The notes under the pieces: generated by a model
Seen by the model: the letters and a program-made list of their open reading frames with translations, nothing else
Databases searched by the model: none
What the model was told of the DNA's origin: nothing
Made by a program: the position numbers and the translations under genes
Shown here: positions 26,239 to 35,173 of the stretch, one piece after another
Layout: every line of letters begins with the position of its first letter
Position numbering within the stretch: position 1 is the stretch's first letter
NCBI GenBank assembly: GCA_937928545.1
Contig: CALGJQ010000007.1
Coordinates: 285,452 to 349,451 of the forward strand
Direction: 5' to 3'
Origin: an uncultured Verrucomicrobiales bacterium
GTDB lineage: Bacteria; Verrucomicrobiota; Verrucomicrobiia; Verrucomicrobiales; Akkermansiaceae
Length of the DNA stretch: 64,000 bases

Positions 26239-27255
26239 CTACTTTTTCTGAGTCGTCTTTCCCAGAGTGGCTTGACGGTAGAAGAAAATGGCATCGCCGA
26301 CGGCGTTGGCGAGAGTCTTTTGGTAGCTGGCGGAGTTGATGAGATACTTTTCCTTCGGGTGGCTCAAAAAGCCGCCTTCTAGAAGGATAGCAGGATGACG
26401 GACTCCGGTGAGGACGCTGAAGCGAGCTCGGCGGATGCCTCGGTCTTGGATGCCCATTTTCAGCTTTGGATCATTGAGGCGTTTGAGGCTGGTCCAGTGA
26501 ATGGCGGTGGCGAGAGCGATGTTGGCGGAATCCTGAGCGTTGCCGGGCTTTTTGACGAAGTCAGATTCTTTGAGGGAACGGCCGTAGTGGGCGACGCCCT
26601 CGGGCGAGAGGGTGAAGGTTTCGATTCCCCGTGCTCTGCGCGATCCTGCGGCATTGAAGTGAATACTGACAAAGATGGCGTTCTGATATTTGTTGGCGAG
26701 TTTGACTCGTTCTTGCAGGGTCAGGAAAACATCGGTGCTGCGAGTCATGACGACTTTAAAGCCACGTTTGATAAGGCGCTCTTTGAGGAGGAGAGCAACC
26801 TTGAGGTTGTAGCCTTTCTCGGTGCCGAGGGAGTTGGTCGCGCCGGCATCTTTTCCTCCGTGGCCGGGGTCGATGATGACAGTGTCGAAGGCCTTGGCTC
26901 CCGCAATCTTGGCAGGACGGAGGACGGGGTCGATGACCTTAAGAAGATCGGTCACGGACATGTGATAGCTTCCGAGAGCGACGATGGCGTTACTGAAGAT
27001 AAACTTTACGTCGTTCATGAGCACCTCTTGGCCACCGGCTTGAAACTTGAGGGTGAGTTGCTTGTTCTTAAGAATGATCTGTCGACCCGACTGGGTCATG
27101 CTCGTGAGATTGTAGAACTCTTTGACCTGGCTGAGCGGGACATACTTGTTTCCACGATACTCTTTCATCTTCCACTGAACTTGCTTAGCGCCAGCAGGAA
27201 GTAGGGCAAAACACAGAAATAAGAGAAGACTGCGAAGGAAAATAGAGGATTTCAT
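26239..27255 (-). CDS. Exported N-acetylmuramoyl-L-alanine amidase
   Basis: The 338-residue protein has a signal peptide (1-23), an N-terminal domain (about 25-115) of unclear type, and an Amidase_3 catalytic domain: IIDPGHGGKDAG (His132), EKGYNLKVA (Glu146), VSIHFNA (His199) and LLEGGFLSHPKE. These are the zinc ligands and catalytic Glu of AmiA/AmiC-type enzymes. It should cleave the bond between N-acetylmuramic acid and L-alanine in peptidoglycan, likely for daughter-cell separation or wall turnover. Confidence 0.93.
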   Translation of the reverse strand: MKSSIFLRSLLLFLCFALLPAGAKQVQWKMKEYRGNKYVPLSQVKEFYNLTSMTQSGRQIILKNKQLTLKFQAGGQEVLMNDVKFIFSNAIVALGSYHMSVTDLLKVIDPVLRPAKIAGAKAFDTVIIDPGHGGKDAGATNSLGTEKGYNLKVALLLKERLIKRGFKVVMTRSTDVFLTLQERVKLANKYQNAIFVSIHFNAAGSRRARGIETFTLSPEGVAHYGRSLKESDFVKKPGNAQDSANIALATAIHWTSLKRLNDPKLKMGIQDRGIRRARFSVLTGVRHPAILLEGGFLSHPKEKYLINSASYQKTLANAVGDAIFFYRQATLGKTTQKK

Positions 27256-27350
27256 GGAGAAAACACGGGTTTTCAGGATCTAGGTTAGGGGAAGAAATAC
27301 GTTTTAAGGCCTCTCTTGCCAAGGTGAAAAACGGATCAGCCCGCTTTCGG

Positions 27351-27812
27351 TCATTCCAGTCCCGTGACGATAAGTGAGGGCTTTTCGAGGCTTTCTCCCA
27401 TCTTTTTTTCATGAAGCTCCTGATAAAGTCGCGAATCTGGGGTGATCACGGTGACTTCGCATCCGAGGTAGTTTGTGATCAGGCCTCCGGCGGTGGGCGC
27501 GAGGAAGTAGAAGCAGATTTCACCTTCTTGATCGACTTCGACGAGCGCTCCGGGGCCGATTTCATCATCGATGGTGTAAGTGGGGGCCTCAAAATTGAGG
27601 AAGAGTGAGAGGGATTCTTCGGCGAGAACGAGTTGCTCAGCTTGCGCTTCGGCGAGGTAAGAGGCTTCGATGGCCCGCGTGTCATACTTGCCCTCGGACT
27701 TTGTTTCATCACCGCTGGCACCTTCGCTCGAGTCAGCGAGGGCTGACTTCATGACTGCGATCTTGCCTTCGAGTTGAGCACGAAGATCTGCAATGACGTC
27801 GTCTTTGGTCAT
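27351..27812 (-). CDS. GreA/GreB-like protein
   Basis: The 153-residue product starts with a charged helical region (DDVIADLRAQLEGKIAVMKSAL) and ends with a C-terminal domain like that of GreA: IGPGALVEVDQEG, YYFLAPTAGGL-like YFLAPTAGGLITN, and VTVITPDSRLYQEL. GreA/GreB rescue stalled RNA polymerase by stimulating transcript cleavage. The N-terminal coiled coil is shorter than in true GreA and the acidic tip residues cannot be assigned, so it may only bind polymerase. The ATG at 27810-27812 is preferred over a longer frame that runs over the neighbouring gene's end. Confidence 0.6.
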   Translation of the reverse strand: MTKDDVIADLRAQLEGKIAVMKSALADSSEGASGDETKSEGKYDTRAIEASYLAEAQAEQLVLAEESLSLFLNFEAPTYTIDDEIGPGALVEVDQEGEICFYFLAPTAGGLITNYLGCEVTVITPDSRLYQELHEKKMGESLEKPSLIVTGLE

Positions 27813-27820
27813 GCTAAGAA

Positions 27821-28882
27821 CTAGGCATTCGTTTGACGGCGTGCTTGCACCGCTTTGGAAAAGGCTTCCAAAACATCTTCGGTGGTCTGCCAATTGATGC
27901 AGGCGTCGGTGACGGATTGACCGTAAACCATATCGTCGGAGATCTTTTGGTTCCCTTCGACTAGATTCGACTCAATCATGACGGCGGCGATGTCTTTCGC
28001 GCCGGCGGCCATTTGCTCGCAGAGGTCAGCGGCGACTTTGGGCTGATTGCGGTAGTCTTTGTTCGAGTTGCCGTGTGAGCAATCGATCATGACTTGCTCG
28101 GGGAGGCCGAGTTCGGTCAGCTTCGCGCTGACGGGAGCGATTTCTTCTCGCGAGTAATTCGGCCCGCTCTTGCCGCCGCGTAGAATGAGGTGGCAGGCTT
28201 CGTTTCCAGTGGTGGTGACGATGGCTGAGACCCCTTGTTTGGTGACCGAGAGGAAGTGGTGAGGCTTGGAAGATGCGCCGATGGCATCGAGCGCGATTTG
28301 GATGGAGCCGCCGGTGCCATTTTTAAATCCGACCGGCATGGAAAGTCCCGAGGCGAGTTCGCGGTGAACTTGAGACTCGGTCGTTCTGGCTCCAATCGCA
28401 CCCCAGGCGATAAGGTCGGCGACGTATTGTGGAGAGATCGCGTCGAGGAATTCGGTGCCTGCAGGAACGCCCATTTCGGCGAGCTGAAGGAGGAGTTCAC
28501 GCGCGCCACGGAGGCCGCGGTTGATATCGAAGGAGTTGTTGAGATCGGGATCGTTAATGAGACCTTTCCAGCCAACGGTAGTACGAGGTTTCTCGAAGTA
28601 GACCCGCATGATGATGTGGAGATCATCCTGATAGCGGGCAGCGGTGTCCTTGAGAAGCTGGGCATACTCGATGGCTGCGGATGGGTCATGAATCGAGCAA
28701 GGGCCGACCACCACGAGGAGGCGATCGTCTGATCCGTTGAGGATAGCCTCGGCGCCCTGACGCGCGGATGATACGAGTTGCGCCGCTGACTCAGTCATCG
28801 GGAGTTGATACGAAAGCACGGCGGGCGAGATGAGCGGGTCGATGCTTGCGATGCGGAGGTCGTCTGTATTGGTCGTGGCCAC
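27821..28882 (-). CDS. aroG: 3-deoxy-7-phosphoheptulonate synthase (class I)
   Basis: The protein (353 residues from a GTG at 28880-28882) matches the AroFGH type: LLVVVGPCSIHDPSAAIEY, FEKPRTTVGWKGLINDP, GARTTESQVHRELASG, VMIDCSHGNSNKDY and the metal-binding Cys, His, Glu and Asp residues within. It condenses PEP and erythrose 4-phosphate in the first step of aromatic amino-acid synthesis. An ORF continues upstream to 29080 but overlaps the start of the divergent LOG gene and has no family match, so the GTG start is preferred; a TTG at 28909-28911 is the main alternative. Confidence 0.9.
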   Translation of the reverse strand: MATTNTDDLRIASIDPLISPAVLSYQLPMTESAAQLVSSARQGAEAILNGSDDRLLVVVGPCSIHDPSAAIEYAQLLKDTAARYQDDLHIIMRVYFEKPRTTVGWKGLINDPDLNNSFDINRGLRGARELLLQLAEMGVPAGTEFLDAISPQYVADLIAWGAIGARTTESQVHRELASGLSMPVGFKNGTGGSIQIALDAIGASSKPHHFLSVTKQGVSAIVTTTGNEACHLILRGGKSGPNYSREEIAPVSAKLTELGLPEQVMIDCSHGNSNKDYRNQPKVAADLCEQMAAGAKDIAAVMIESNLVEGNQKISDDMVYGQSVTDACINWQTTEDVLEAFSKAVQARRQTNA

Positions 28883-28961
28883 GGCGCAGTCTTGAAGATT
28901 TTTGAGGAAATTCAAGAGTGGAGGTTTGTCAGGGAGCAATATTCGGGGCAGATTCGGGGTG

Positions 28962-30074
28962 ATGTCAGAGAAGCGAAGACCACAGCCTCCAAAAGGACGA
29001 GATCTCACCGGAGGGATGGTGCCAGACTTATCCTGCGACTTTATCGAGTCCACGGGAGAAAAAGCTCTGGATGATCGCATTTTGGAACTCGCTCAGTCGG
29101 TCGGTGGCGTGAAAAACCATTGTCTCCTTGCTGAAATGATCTCTACCGCCGTTGGCATGGCACGCGGGAGGGCAGATCATGCAGACTTTAAACTCGCGAA
29201 TCGAGCGCTCAAAGAGATGAAGCACGCCAGCGAGGTTTTTCAGCCTTACCGCGAAAATCGTAAAGTTGCGCTTTTCGGATCTGCTCGCACGAAGCCGGAG
29301 GAGAAAGAATATCAGACTGCGGTGGAGTTTTCCCGCCGCATGGTCGAGGAGGGTTTCATGACCATCACTGGTGCTGGTCCAGGAATCATGGCTGCCGGAA
29401 ATGAAGGTGCGACTGCTGAGCATAGCTTTGGTTTGGAAATCACCCTTCCTTTTGAGGCGTCCGCGAATGAGTTCATTGCAGGGGATCCCAAGCTCATCGA
29501 CTTTAACTACTTCTTCACTCGTAAGCTCGCCTTCGTCAAAGAAGCGGACGCTGGGGTCGGGATGCCCGGTGGAGTGGGAACGATGGATGAGGTCTTCGAA
29601 GCGCTCACTCTCATCCAGACTGGTAAGGCGACGGTCTATCCGATCGTCTGTCTCGATGCTCCCGGCGGGACCTATTGGAAAGCGTGGGATCAATTCATGA
29701 AGGAGCATCTTTACCGGCTCGGCATGATTTCTGAGACCGACTTTGATCTTTATCTGATCACGGATGATGTCGAAGAGGCGGTGGCGGAGATCACGAATTT
29801 TTACCGGAACTTTCACTCATATCGTTATGTCGGTGATCGTCTCGTGATCCGCGTGCAGGTGGCACTTTCGGAAGCTGCGATGAAGTCTCTCAACCAAAAC
29901 TTCTCCGCGATGCTGAAGTCTGGCGATATCGAGCAAATGAGCGCGCTCAAAGAGGAGGCGAATGAGCCTGAGCTTACTGAACTCCCAAGGATCGTGCTGC
30001 GCCATCGTCGCCGCGACTTCGGGCTCCTCCGTAAGTTCATTAACAGAATCAACGAATCGGAAGTCGAAAGCTAA
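28962..30074 (+). CDS. LOG-family protein, second copy
   Basis: The 370-residue protein contains a clear LOG-type Rossmann fold: VALFGSARTKPEEKEYQ, TGAGPGIMAAGNEGA and the canonical second motif GMPGGVGTMDEVFEAL, all intact here. The N- and C-terminal parts (about 90 and 80 residues) are extra to simple LOG enzymes. It should hydrolyse nucleoside 5'-monophosphates. ATG at 28962 is used; an upstream ATG at 28902 would overlap the divergent aroG start. Its stop shares a base with the tlyA start. Confidence 0.85.
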   Translation: MSEKRRPQPPKGRDLTGGMVPDLSCDFIESTGEKALDDRILELAQSVGGVKNHCLLAEMISTAVGMARGRADHADFKLANRALKEMKHASEVFQPYRENRKVALFGSARTKPEEKEYQTAVEFSRRMVEEGFMTITGAGPGIMAAGNEGATAEHSFGLEITLPFEASANEFIAGDPKLIDFNYFFTRKLAFVKEADAGVGMPGGVGTMDEVFEALTLIQTGKATVYPIVCLDAPGGTYWKAWDQFMKEHLYRLGMISETDFDLYLITDDVEEAVAEITNFYRNFHSYRYVGDRLVIRVQVALSEAAMKSLNQNFSAMLKSGDIEQMSALKEEANEPELTELPRIVLRHRRRDFGLLRKFINRINESEVES

Positions 30075-30802
30075 TGGCGACGCTCAGAGTTGATTCACTT
30101 CTTGTCACTCGTGGTCTCTGCGACTCGCGTGAACAAGCGAAACGCTTGATCATGGCGGGCGAGGTCATGACGGGAACGGAACGGATCAATAAGCCCAGTC
30201 AAAAGGTTGCGGAGGACGCGGATCTCTCGGTCAAGGAGCGTCCCAAATATGTGGGGCGGGGTGGCTTTAAGATGGAAGGGGCTTTGCGTGAATTCGGGAT
30301 CGACCCGAGTGGCTGGATCTGCGCGGATCTTGGTGCTTCGACCGGAGGCTTTACGGATTGCTTGCTGCAACATGGTGCGGCCAAGGTTCACGCGATTGAT
30401 GTGGGGACGAACCAACTTGTGTGGAAGTTACGGAGCGATGAACGAGTGGTTTCTAAAGAGCGTTTCAATGCCCGAAATCTCACCGTCGAAGATATTGGGG
30501 AGAAGGTGAATTTGGTCGTGATGGACCTCTCGTTCATTTCGCTGACGAAGGTGTTGCCATCGGCCTTTGCGATTCTTGAAGAAGGAGGATCGGTGATCTC
30601 TTTGATTAAACCCCAGTTCGAACTTTCCCGCGAAGAGGTGGGGAAGGGAGGGATCGTCCGTGAGCCGGAACTACATCAGAAATCGGTGGATAAGATTCAG
30701 ACTTTTATCACCGAGGAGCTTGGTCGTGAGTGGACTGGGCTGATCACATCGCCCATCACGGGAACGGATGGAAACGTCGAGTTCTTGGCGTGGATGAAAT
30801 AA
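30074..30802 (+). CDS. tlyA: TlyA-family rRNA 2'-O-methyltransferase
   Basis: The 242-residue protein has an N-terminal S4 RNA-binding domain (LRVDSLLVTRGLCDSREQAKRLIMAGEV) and a C-terminal RrmJ-like methyltransferase fold with motif I GASTGGFTDCLLQHGA. TlyA methylates ribose in 16S and 23S rRNA (in mycobacteria C1409 and C1920) and affects capreomycin sensitivity; some members are named hemolysins on weak evidence. It starts in the stop of the LOG gene (TAATG overlap), so the two are co-translated. Its end is 2 bases from the convergent DUF481 gene. Confidence 0.9.
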   Translation: MATLRVDSLLVTRGLCDSREQAKRLIMAGEVMTGTERINKPSQKVAEDADLSVKERPKYVGRGGFKMEGALREFGIDPSGWICADLGASTGGFTDCLLQHGAAKVHAIDVGTNQLVWKLRSDERVVSKERFNARNLTVEDIGEKVNLVVMDLSFISLTKVLPSAFAILEEGGSVISLIKPQFELSREEVGKGGIVREPELHQKSVDKIQTFITEELGREWTGLITSPITGTDGNVEFLAWMK

Positions 30803-30804
30803 GC

Positions 30805-32274
30805 TTAGAATCTCACTGAAATTCCGGAGAGGAGTGAGAAGTCGTCGTTCTTCTTATCCGATGGTGGCTCTTGGTCGTAGTAATACTGAAGGCCGACGCG
30901 CCAAGAAAGGTTTTCGGTGAGGAAAGTATCGAGATAAAGGTAGGAAGAGATGTTGAAGTTACCGGGGTCTTCAAGAAAGGCTTGGTAGGAAACCTCCTGA
31001 GTGATGTAGGTGTGATAACTGAGTTGCCAGTAGAGACGTTGGGCGAGATGGAAGGAAGGGGCGTTGGTGAATTCTCCTCCTTCTTCTTGGAAGGTGTAAC
31101 CCAAGCCAGCTTCGAGAGCGAGGCCGCCGTAGTCGGTGAGAATCGGATAAAAGCCGGCGTGGACTCCAGGCGTGACTCGGTAATTGAGATCGGACGAGGC
31201 ATCGTAAGCAAACTGCGCTCCAACTCCGGCGTAAACAGATTGGTCAAATTTCCAGCTATGGCTCGTCAAAAGGTTGAGTCGATTTTGTGAGGTTGAGTTG
31301 CTGGTTTCGGCGAAGCGGTAATCGCCTCGGAAAAGAAAGTCCCGCTCTTTTGAACGGTAGATCGACTCAAAGTTGAGATTCAGATTGAGGGTATTTGAGT
31401 TTCCGGACGTGGAGCTGACTCCGAGACCGGCATTGCGAACCCAGCCTTTTCGGTTGCCCTCCGTTTTGAGCGTTTTTTCTCTCAAGGTTTTTCTTTCGTC
31501 AGCTCGGTCCACTTCTTCTTTGAGGAAGCCGTTTAAGGAATAAGCGAGACCCACGGTGATGAGGGTATCGGCCTCTTCTTGTCCAAAGGCGGGAGAGAGG
31601 TCGATGCGATGGGTGACCCTTGGTTGAATGTCCCATCGCTCGTTGATCCGGAGATCTAAGCCAGCGGAGAATTCAAAAACGTAGCTAGCGGCATCACTGG
31701 CCTTTGGGGTGAGAGAAGTTGATTGGCGGATGCGAGTGACATCGCTCCAACGGTAGTCAAAATGCTGGGCGAGGCGAATGGTAGCGAAGGAATCGCTCAC
31801 ACCATCCTTGGATTCAAAGGCGTAACCGGGGCCGAGTTCAGCACTCAAAAGGCCCTTATCATTTCGCATGAAGTAGTATCCGATTACGGGGCTGATATCG
31901 ACTCGGTAATCTAAGAGCGATGCTTCATTGGTGAGAAGGCTGGTGTTGAGGCCGAAATAGAATTTTTCTCCGAGGAGGCGGTTGTAGGCTCCAAAAAGTC
32001 GGAGGGATTTATTGGTCGTTTCGCCAAAGTCCTCGGAATAGTAGTAGTCGGCCCCAAAGTGAGCATCGCTTTCGAGATCACGATAGGTTCCGAGGAAGCG
32101 AAGGTGATAGGCAATGCTTTCATTGTTACCGCTCGCTAAGCTCAATCCTGCCGCAGCGCTGTATTCCCAAGGAGAGGATTCATCCTTTGACTCCGGTTCT
32201 TCGGCGTGAAGAAGGCACACCGAGACAAGCGCAGTAAAAATGGCGTGGAGTCGATTGTTCGTTCCGTGGAGCAT
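30805..32274 (-). CDS. Double DUF481 outer-membrane protein
   Basis: The 489-residue protein has a signal peptide (1-24, ending LLHAE) and two related beta-barrel halves. The first starts at about residue 35 (EYSAAAGLSLASGNNESI) and the second at about 280 (VRNAGLGVSSTSGNSNTLNL); both have the W-x3-x-L-GxSxxSGN opening typical of DUF481 and alternating hydrophobic strands, and the protein ends in Phe (GISVRF), as outer-membrane proteins do. Single-domain DUF481 proteins of the YdiY kind are about 250 residues, so this is a duplication. The ATG at 32272-32274 is chosen for the signal peptide. Confidence 0.85.
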   Translation of the reverse strand: MLHGTNNRLHAIFTALVSVCLLHAEEPESKDESSPWEYSAAAGLSLASGNNESIAYHLRFLGTYRDLESDAHFGADYYYSEDFGETTNKSLRLFGAYNRLLGEKFYFGLNTSLLTNEASLLDYRVDISPVIGYYFMRNDKGLLSAELGPGYAFESKDGVSDSFATIRLAQHFDYRWSDVTRIRQSTSLTPKASDAASYVFEFSAGLDLRINERWDIQPRVTHRIDLSPAFGQEEADTLITVGLAYSLNGFLKEEVDRADERKTLREKTLKTEGNRKGWVRNAGLGVSSTSGNSNTLNLNLNFESIYRSKERDFLFRGDYRFAETSNSTSQNRLNLLTSHSWKFDQSVYAGVGAQFAYDASSDLNYRVTPGVHAGFYPILTDYGGLALEAGLGYTFQEEGGEFTNAPSFHLAQRLYWQLSYHTYITQEVSYQAFLEDPGNFNISSYLYLDTFLTENLSWRVGLQYYYDQEPPSDKKNDDFSLLSGISVRF

Positions 32275-32467
32275 TGTGTGGCTGGCCGTAGTTAAAACCA
32301 ATTGAGCAGCATTGGTGTAGATAAATTTTCGCCTTTTGTGTTTAAGGGCCTAAATAGAAGGGGCTGAGGGGATTGAGAGCGTCTGGAAAGGTGTGAGCGG
32401 AGGATTAGCGTTAAGATAAAGGAAGATTCGCGGTCGATCATCAAAATGCCTAATTTGCCTAGGCTCC

Positions 32468-33997
32468 TTATCGTCCATCACCCGTGTAGATGATCTTACC
32501 ATCTTTGGGGGCTTGTGGCCAAGGAGTGGTTCCGGGAGCCCATTCTTTGGGTTGGGTGTCGCGGATTTTTTGGACTTCTTCTTTGATCCAGTCGGCGACT
32601 GTTTCGTTTTCCTTTTGTCCATAGACCCAGGGGAGGGCGGGAGACATGAGGCGGTCGATGCCGGTGAGAGGAGGGCGTTCTTTACTGACGGCGGCGATGC
32701 GGGCGTTGAGTTCTTTGACGATCTCGGGATGCTTTGCGGCGATGTCTGTTTTCTCGGAGGGATCGGCTTCGAGGTCGTAGAGTTCTTTGCCGATGAGTTT
32801 GTATTTTCCCTTACGAATCGCGGGGAGGCGGACGCTACCGGTGATTTCGAAGATGATTTCGTCGCGTGGGCTTTTGGCTTCAGCGAAGAGGACGTCGGTC
32901 ATGTTCTTTCCATCGAGGGCGCGATCTTGTTTTAACGATGCTCCGGCGAGGGTGGCGAAGGTGCTGTAGAGATCGGTGATGTGCATGAGGGCATCGTTTT
33001 CGCTTTTGGGAGCGAGCTTCTCGGGCCAGCGCATGACACAGGGCACACGAACGCCGCCTTCATAGTTGGTGTTCTTTGTGCCGCGATAGGGGGCGTTCAT
33101 TTCATCACGAAGGCCACCGTTGTCGTTGGCGAAGATGAGAAGGGTGTTTTCTCCAAAGCCACTTTGATCGATGGCGTTGGTGATGAGGCCGACGGCGTCG
33201 TCGAGGCACTTGAGGGCGGCGTAGCGTTTGCCGTGTTCTTCAACGTAGCGCGGGATTTCTTCGAGCGGTCCGTGGACGGCATTGAAGGCGACATACATAA
33301 AGAGCGGCTGCTTTTGACGTTTCATGCGATGCTCGGCGATGACGCGGACCGCTTCATTGGCGATGAGGTCAGTGGAGTAGCCGGGCTCGAAGATGGGCTC
33401 CTGGTTGCGGTGCCAATCGTAGACCGCGAAGCGGGCCGGGGCGTTGTGTGGGATCGTCTTGTTATTGTAGTCGATTCCCCAGCCGTAGTGGCCGTATTGG
33501 TGGTCGAAGCCCTGACCCATGGGAAGCTGACCGGGAAGCCATTCACCACAGTGCCACTTTCCGGCGATCGAGGTGAAGTAGCCCGCTTCTTTGAGGACTT
33601 CAGCGACGGTGCGCTCTTCGGTGGCGAGTCCGTGGAGGCGGCGGGTTTCGTCACCCTCGGCATTTTTGGCGAGGGTCATGTCGAGCATGGCGAGGTAGCT
33701 GGGCTTACCGAAGTCTTCGGACCGCCAATCGCTCCAGGTGCGGAAAGCATAGCGACCGGTGAGGAAGGCGGCGCGTGAGGGGGCGCAGACCGCGTGGACG
33801 TAGAATTGTTTGAGGCTGACTCCTTGGTTGCGGAGCTTTGTGATGTGAGGGGTGAGTTTGGGGTTTCCGCCGTTAAAAGCGGGCTCATTCCAGCCCATGT
33901 CATCGGAGAGGATGAAGATGATGTTGGGCTTGGAGCCATCGATCGGCGAGGCGTGGGCTAGGATGGCGGTTGAGAGGAAGAGGAGGAGTTTTTTCAT
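32468..33997 (-). CDS. Exported type I sulfatase
   Basis: The 509-residue protein has a signal peptide (1-17) and the alkaline-phosphatase-superfamily sulfatase fold: ILSDDMGWNEP (Asp32, Asp33 bind calcium) and CAPSRAAFLTGR with Cys71, the residue converted to formylglycine. AGKWHCGEW and FANDNGG carry other active-site residues. It should cleave sulfate esters, probably in algal polysaccharides; the substrate is unknown. No formylglycine-generating enzyme gene lies in the window. The REP-like pair lies 22 bases beyond its start. Confidence 0.93.
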   Translation of the reverse strand: MKKLLLFLSTAILAHASPIDGSKPNIIFILSDDMGWNEPAFNGGNPKLTPHITKLRNQGVSLKQFYVHAVCAPSRAAFLTGRYAFRTWSDWRSEDFGKPSYLAMLDMTLAKNAEGDETRRLHGLATEERTVAEVLKEAGYFTSIAGKWHCGEWLPGQLPMGQGFDHQYGHYGWGIDYNNKTIPHNAPARFAVYDWHRNQEPIFEPGYSTDLIANEAVRVIAEHRMKRQKQPLFMYVAFNAVHGPLEEIPRYVEEHGKRYAALKCLDDAVGLITNAIDQSGFGENTLLIFANDNGGLRDEMNAPYRGTKNTNYEGGVRVPCVMRWPEKLAPKSENDALMHITDLYSTFATLAGASLKQDRALDGKNMTDVLFAEAKSPRDEIIFEITGSVRLPAIRKGKYKLIGKELYDLEADPSEKTDIAAKHPEIVKELNARIAAVSKERPPLTGIDRLMSPALPWVYGQKENETVADWIKEEVQKIRDTQPKEWAPGTTPWPQAPKDGKIIYTGDGR

Positions 33998-34018
33998 GTC
34001 TAGAAAAGATGGGTTGGT

Positions 34019-34084
34019 TACGGAGCTTGGACTTTAGTCCGAGTTCTTGGCTAAGCTAAGTCGGACTAAAGTCCAACCTCCGTA
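34019..34084. repeat. REP-like inverted pair (copies 2 and 2')
   Basis: Two units lie head to head: TACGGAGCTTGGACTTTAGT (34019-34038, continuing CCGAGTTC) and GTCGGACTAAAGTCCAACCT (34061-34080, continuing CCGTA). Each folds on itself around GGACTTTAGTCC, and the two also pair with each other. Compared with the GGCTTTAGCC core of copies 1 and 3, the A-T replacement of a G-C pair keeps the hairpin. It sits between the sulfatase and TIM-barrel genes and may also act as a stop or mRNA stabiliser. Confidence 0.65.
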
Positions 34085-34089
34085 TTTTC

Positions 34090-34980
34090 TTAGATGTCGC
34101 AGATTGAGATGGCTTCTTCGAGGCCTTTGAGGGGATCTCCGGTGGGGATCCATTCGTGGCCGACGTAGCCGCTGTAGTTGACTTTGAGGAGGGCCTTCAT
34201 GAGGCCGCGGTAGTTGATTTCTTGATTGTCGCCAATTTCGCCTCGGCCGGGGTTTCCAGCGATTTGGACGTGACCGATGAACTCGTGATGCTTTTGGATT
34301 CGGCTAATGAGATCTCCGTCCATGATCTGGACGTGGTAGGCATCGAAGAGGACCTTAAAGTTCGGTGATGAGACGGCTTTGACGATCTCGACACAGTCAT
34401 CGATGTGGGCGCCTTGGTAACCTGGGTGGCCCTTCATTTTCTCCGCGACCTTGGAGTTGAGGGGCTCGAGGACGAGAGTGACTTTGTGCTGCTCGGCGAG
34501 TTTGGCCATCTTCTTGAAGCCTTCGATGCAGTTTTTGGTTCCTTCCGCGACGCTGACGACACTTCCGTTTTCATGATGCGTGGTGTCTAAGAGCCCGGTA
34601 AAGGTCATCACGTTCGGGAAGCCGGCGGCTCCGGTCGCGGTGATCGTTTTTTCGAGAATCGCAAAGACCTCGGGGTGATGCCCCTTGTTGTTCATCCCGC
34701 GTTCGAAGTTGTGCGATTTGGTGGCTGCGCAAACGAGCCCCGTGTCTTTGAGGAGGGAGAGTTGCGAGGCGTCGAAGAGTTCGACGCCCGCGACGCCGAG
34801 TTGTTTGGCGTGCTTGATGAGGTCTTGGGGAGTCCACTTTGCACCGACGGCGAAGGGCCAAGCGGCAATCACTTGCTTGATGTTACCTTTGCGAGCAATG
34901 GGGGTCTGAGCAGAGGTGGTAGCGGAGAGAGCGGTGGTGGCAGCGAGGGTGCTAAGGAAGTTTCTTCGTGTGGGAGTCAT
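34090..34980 (-). CDS. Tat-exported sugar isomerase-like TIM barrel
   Basis: The 296-residue protein has a Tat signal peptide (RRNFLSTLAATTALSAT) and then an AP endonuclease 2-type TIM barrel. Conserved text includes LVLEPLNSK (metal-binding Glu), YHVQIMDGDL, HVQIAGNPGRGE and GYVGHEWIPTG, which match hydroxypyruvate isomerase-like sugar epimerases. Metal-dependent isomerisation or epimerisation of a sugar in the periplasm is likely. It follows the REP pair and lies on the same strand as the sulfatase, whose product it might help process. Confidence 0.85.
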   Translation of the reverse strand: MTPTRRNFLSTLAATTALSATTSAQTPIARKGNIKQVIAAWPFAVGAKWTPQDLIKHAKQLGVAGVELFDASQLSLLKDTGLVCAATKSHNFERGMNNKGHHPEVFAILEKTITATGAAGFPNVMTFTGLLDTTHHENGSVVSVAEGTKNCIEGFKKMAKLAEQHKVTLVLEPLNSKVAEKMKGHPGYQGAHIDDCVEIVKAVSSPNFKVLFDAYHVQIMDGDLISRIQKHHEFIGHVQIAGNPGRGEIGDNQEINYRGLMKALLKVNYSGYVGHEWIPTGDPLKGLEEAISICDI

Positions 34981-35173
34981 GCTGGTTGAGGTGACGGTGA
35001 GGAGATTTTTCGATTTGGTCGAGTTTGCTTTTGAGACGAGTTTCGACGCGAGTTGAATTGTTCAGATTGCAGAGGGTACGGAAAGGGGGAAAGCTTTTGG
35101 GTTTTCCTGTCACCTTTTTTAGAGGGATCGCGTAGGCTTCTTGAAAGTAGATTATGGAAAGGAAAGCAGCGAA

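Noticed and set aside
32981..33778. Plus-strand frame of 265 codons opposite the first sulfatase
   Set aside because: Shadow frame of a well-identified sulfatase.
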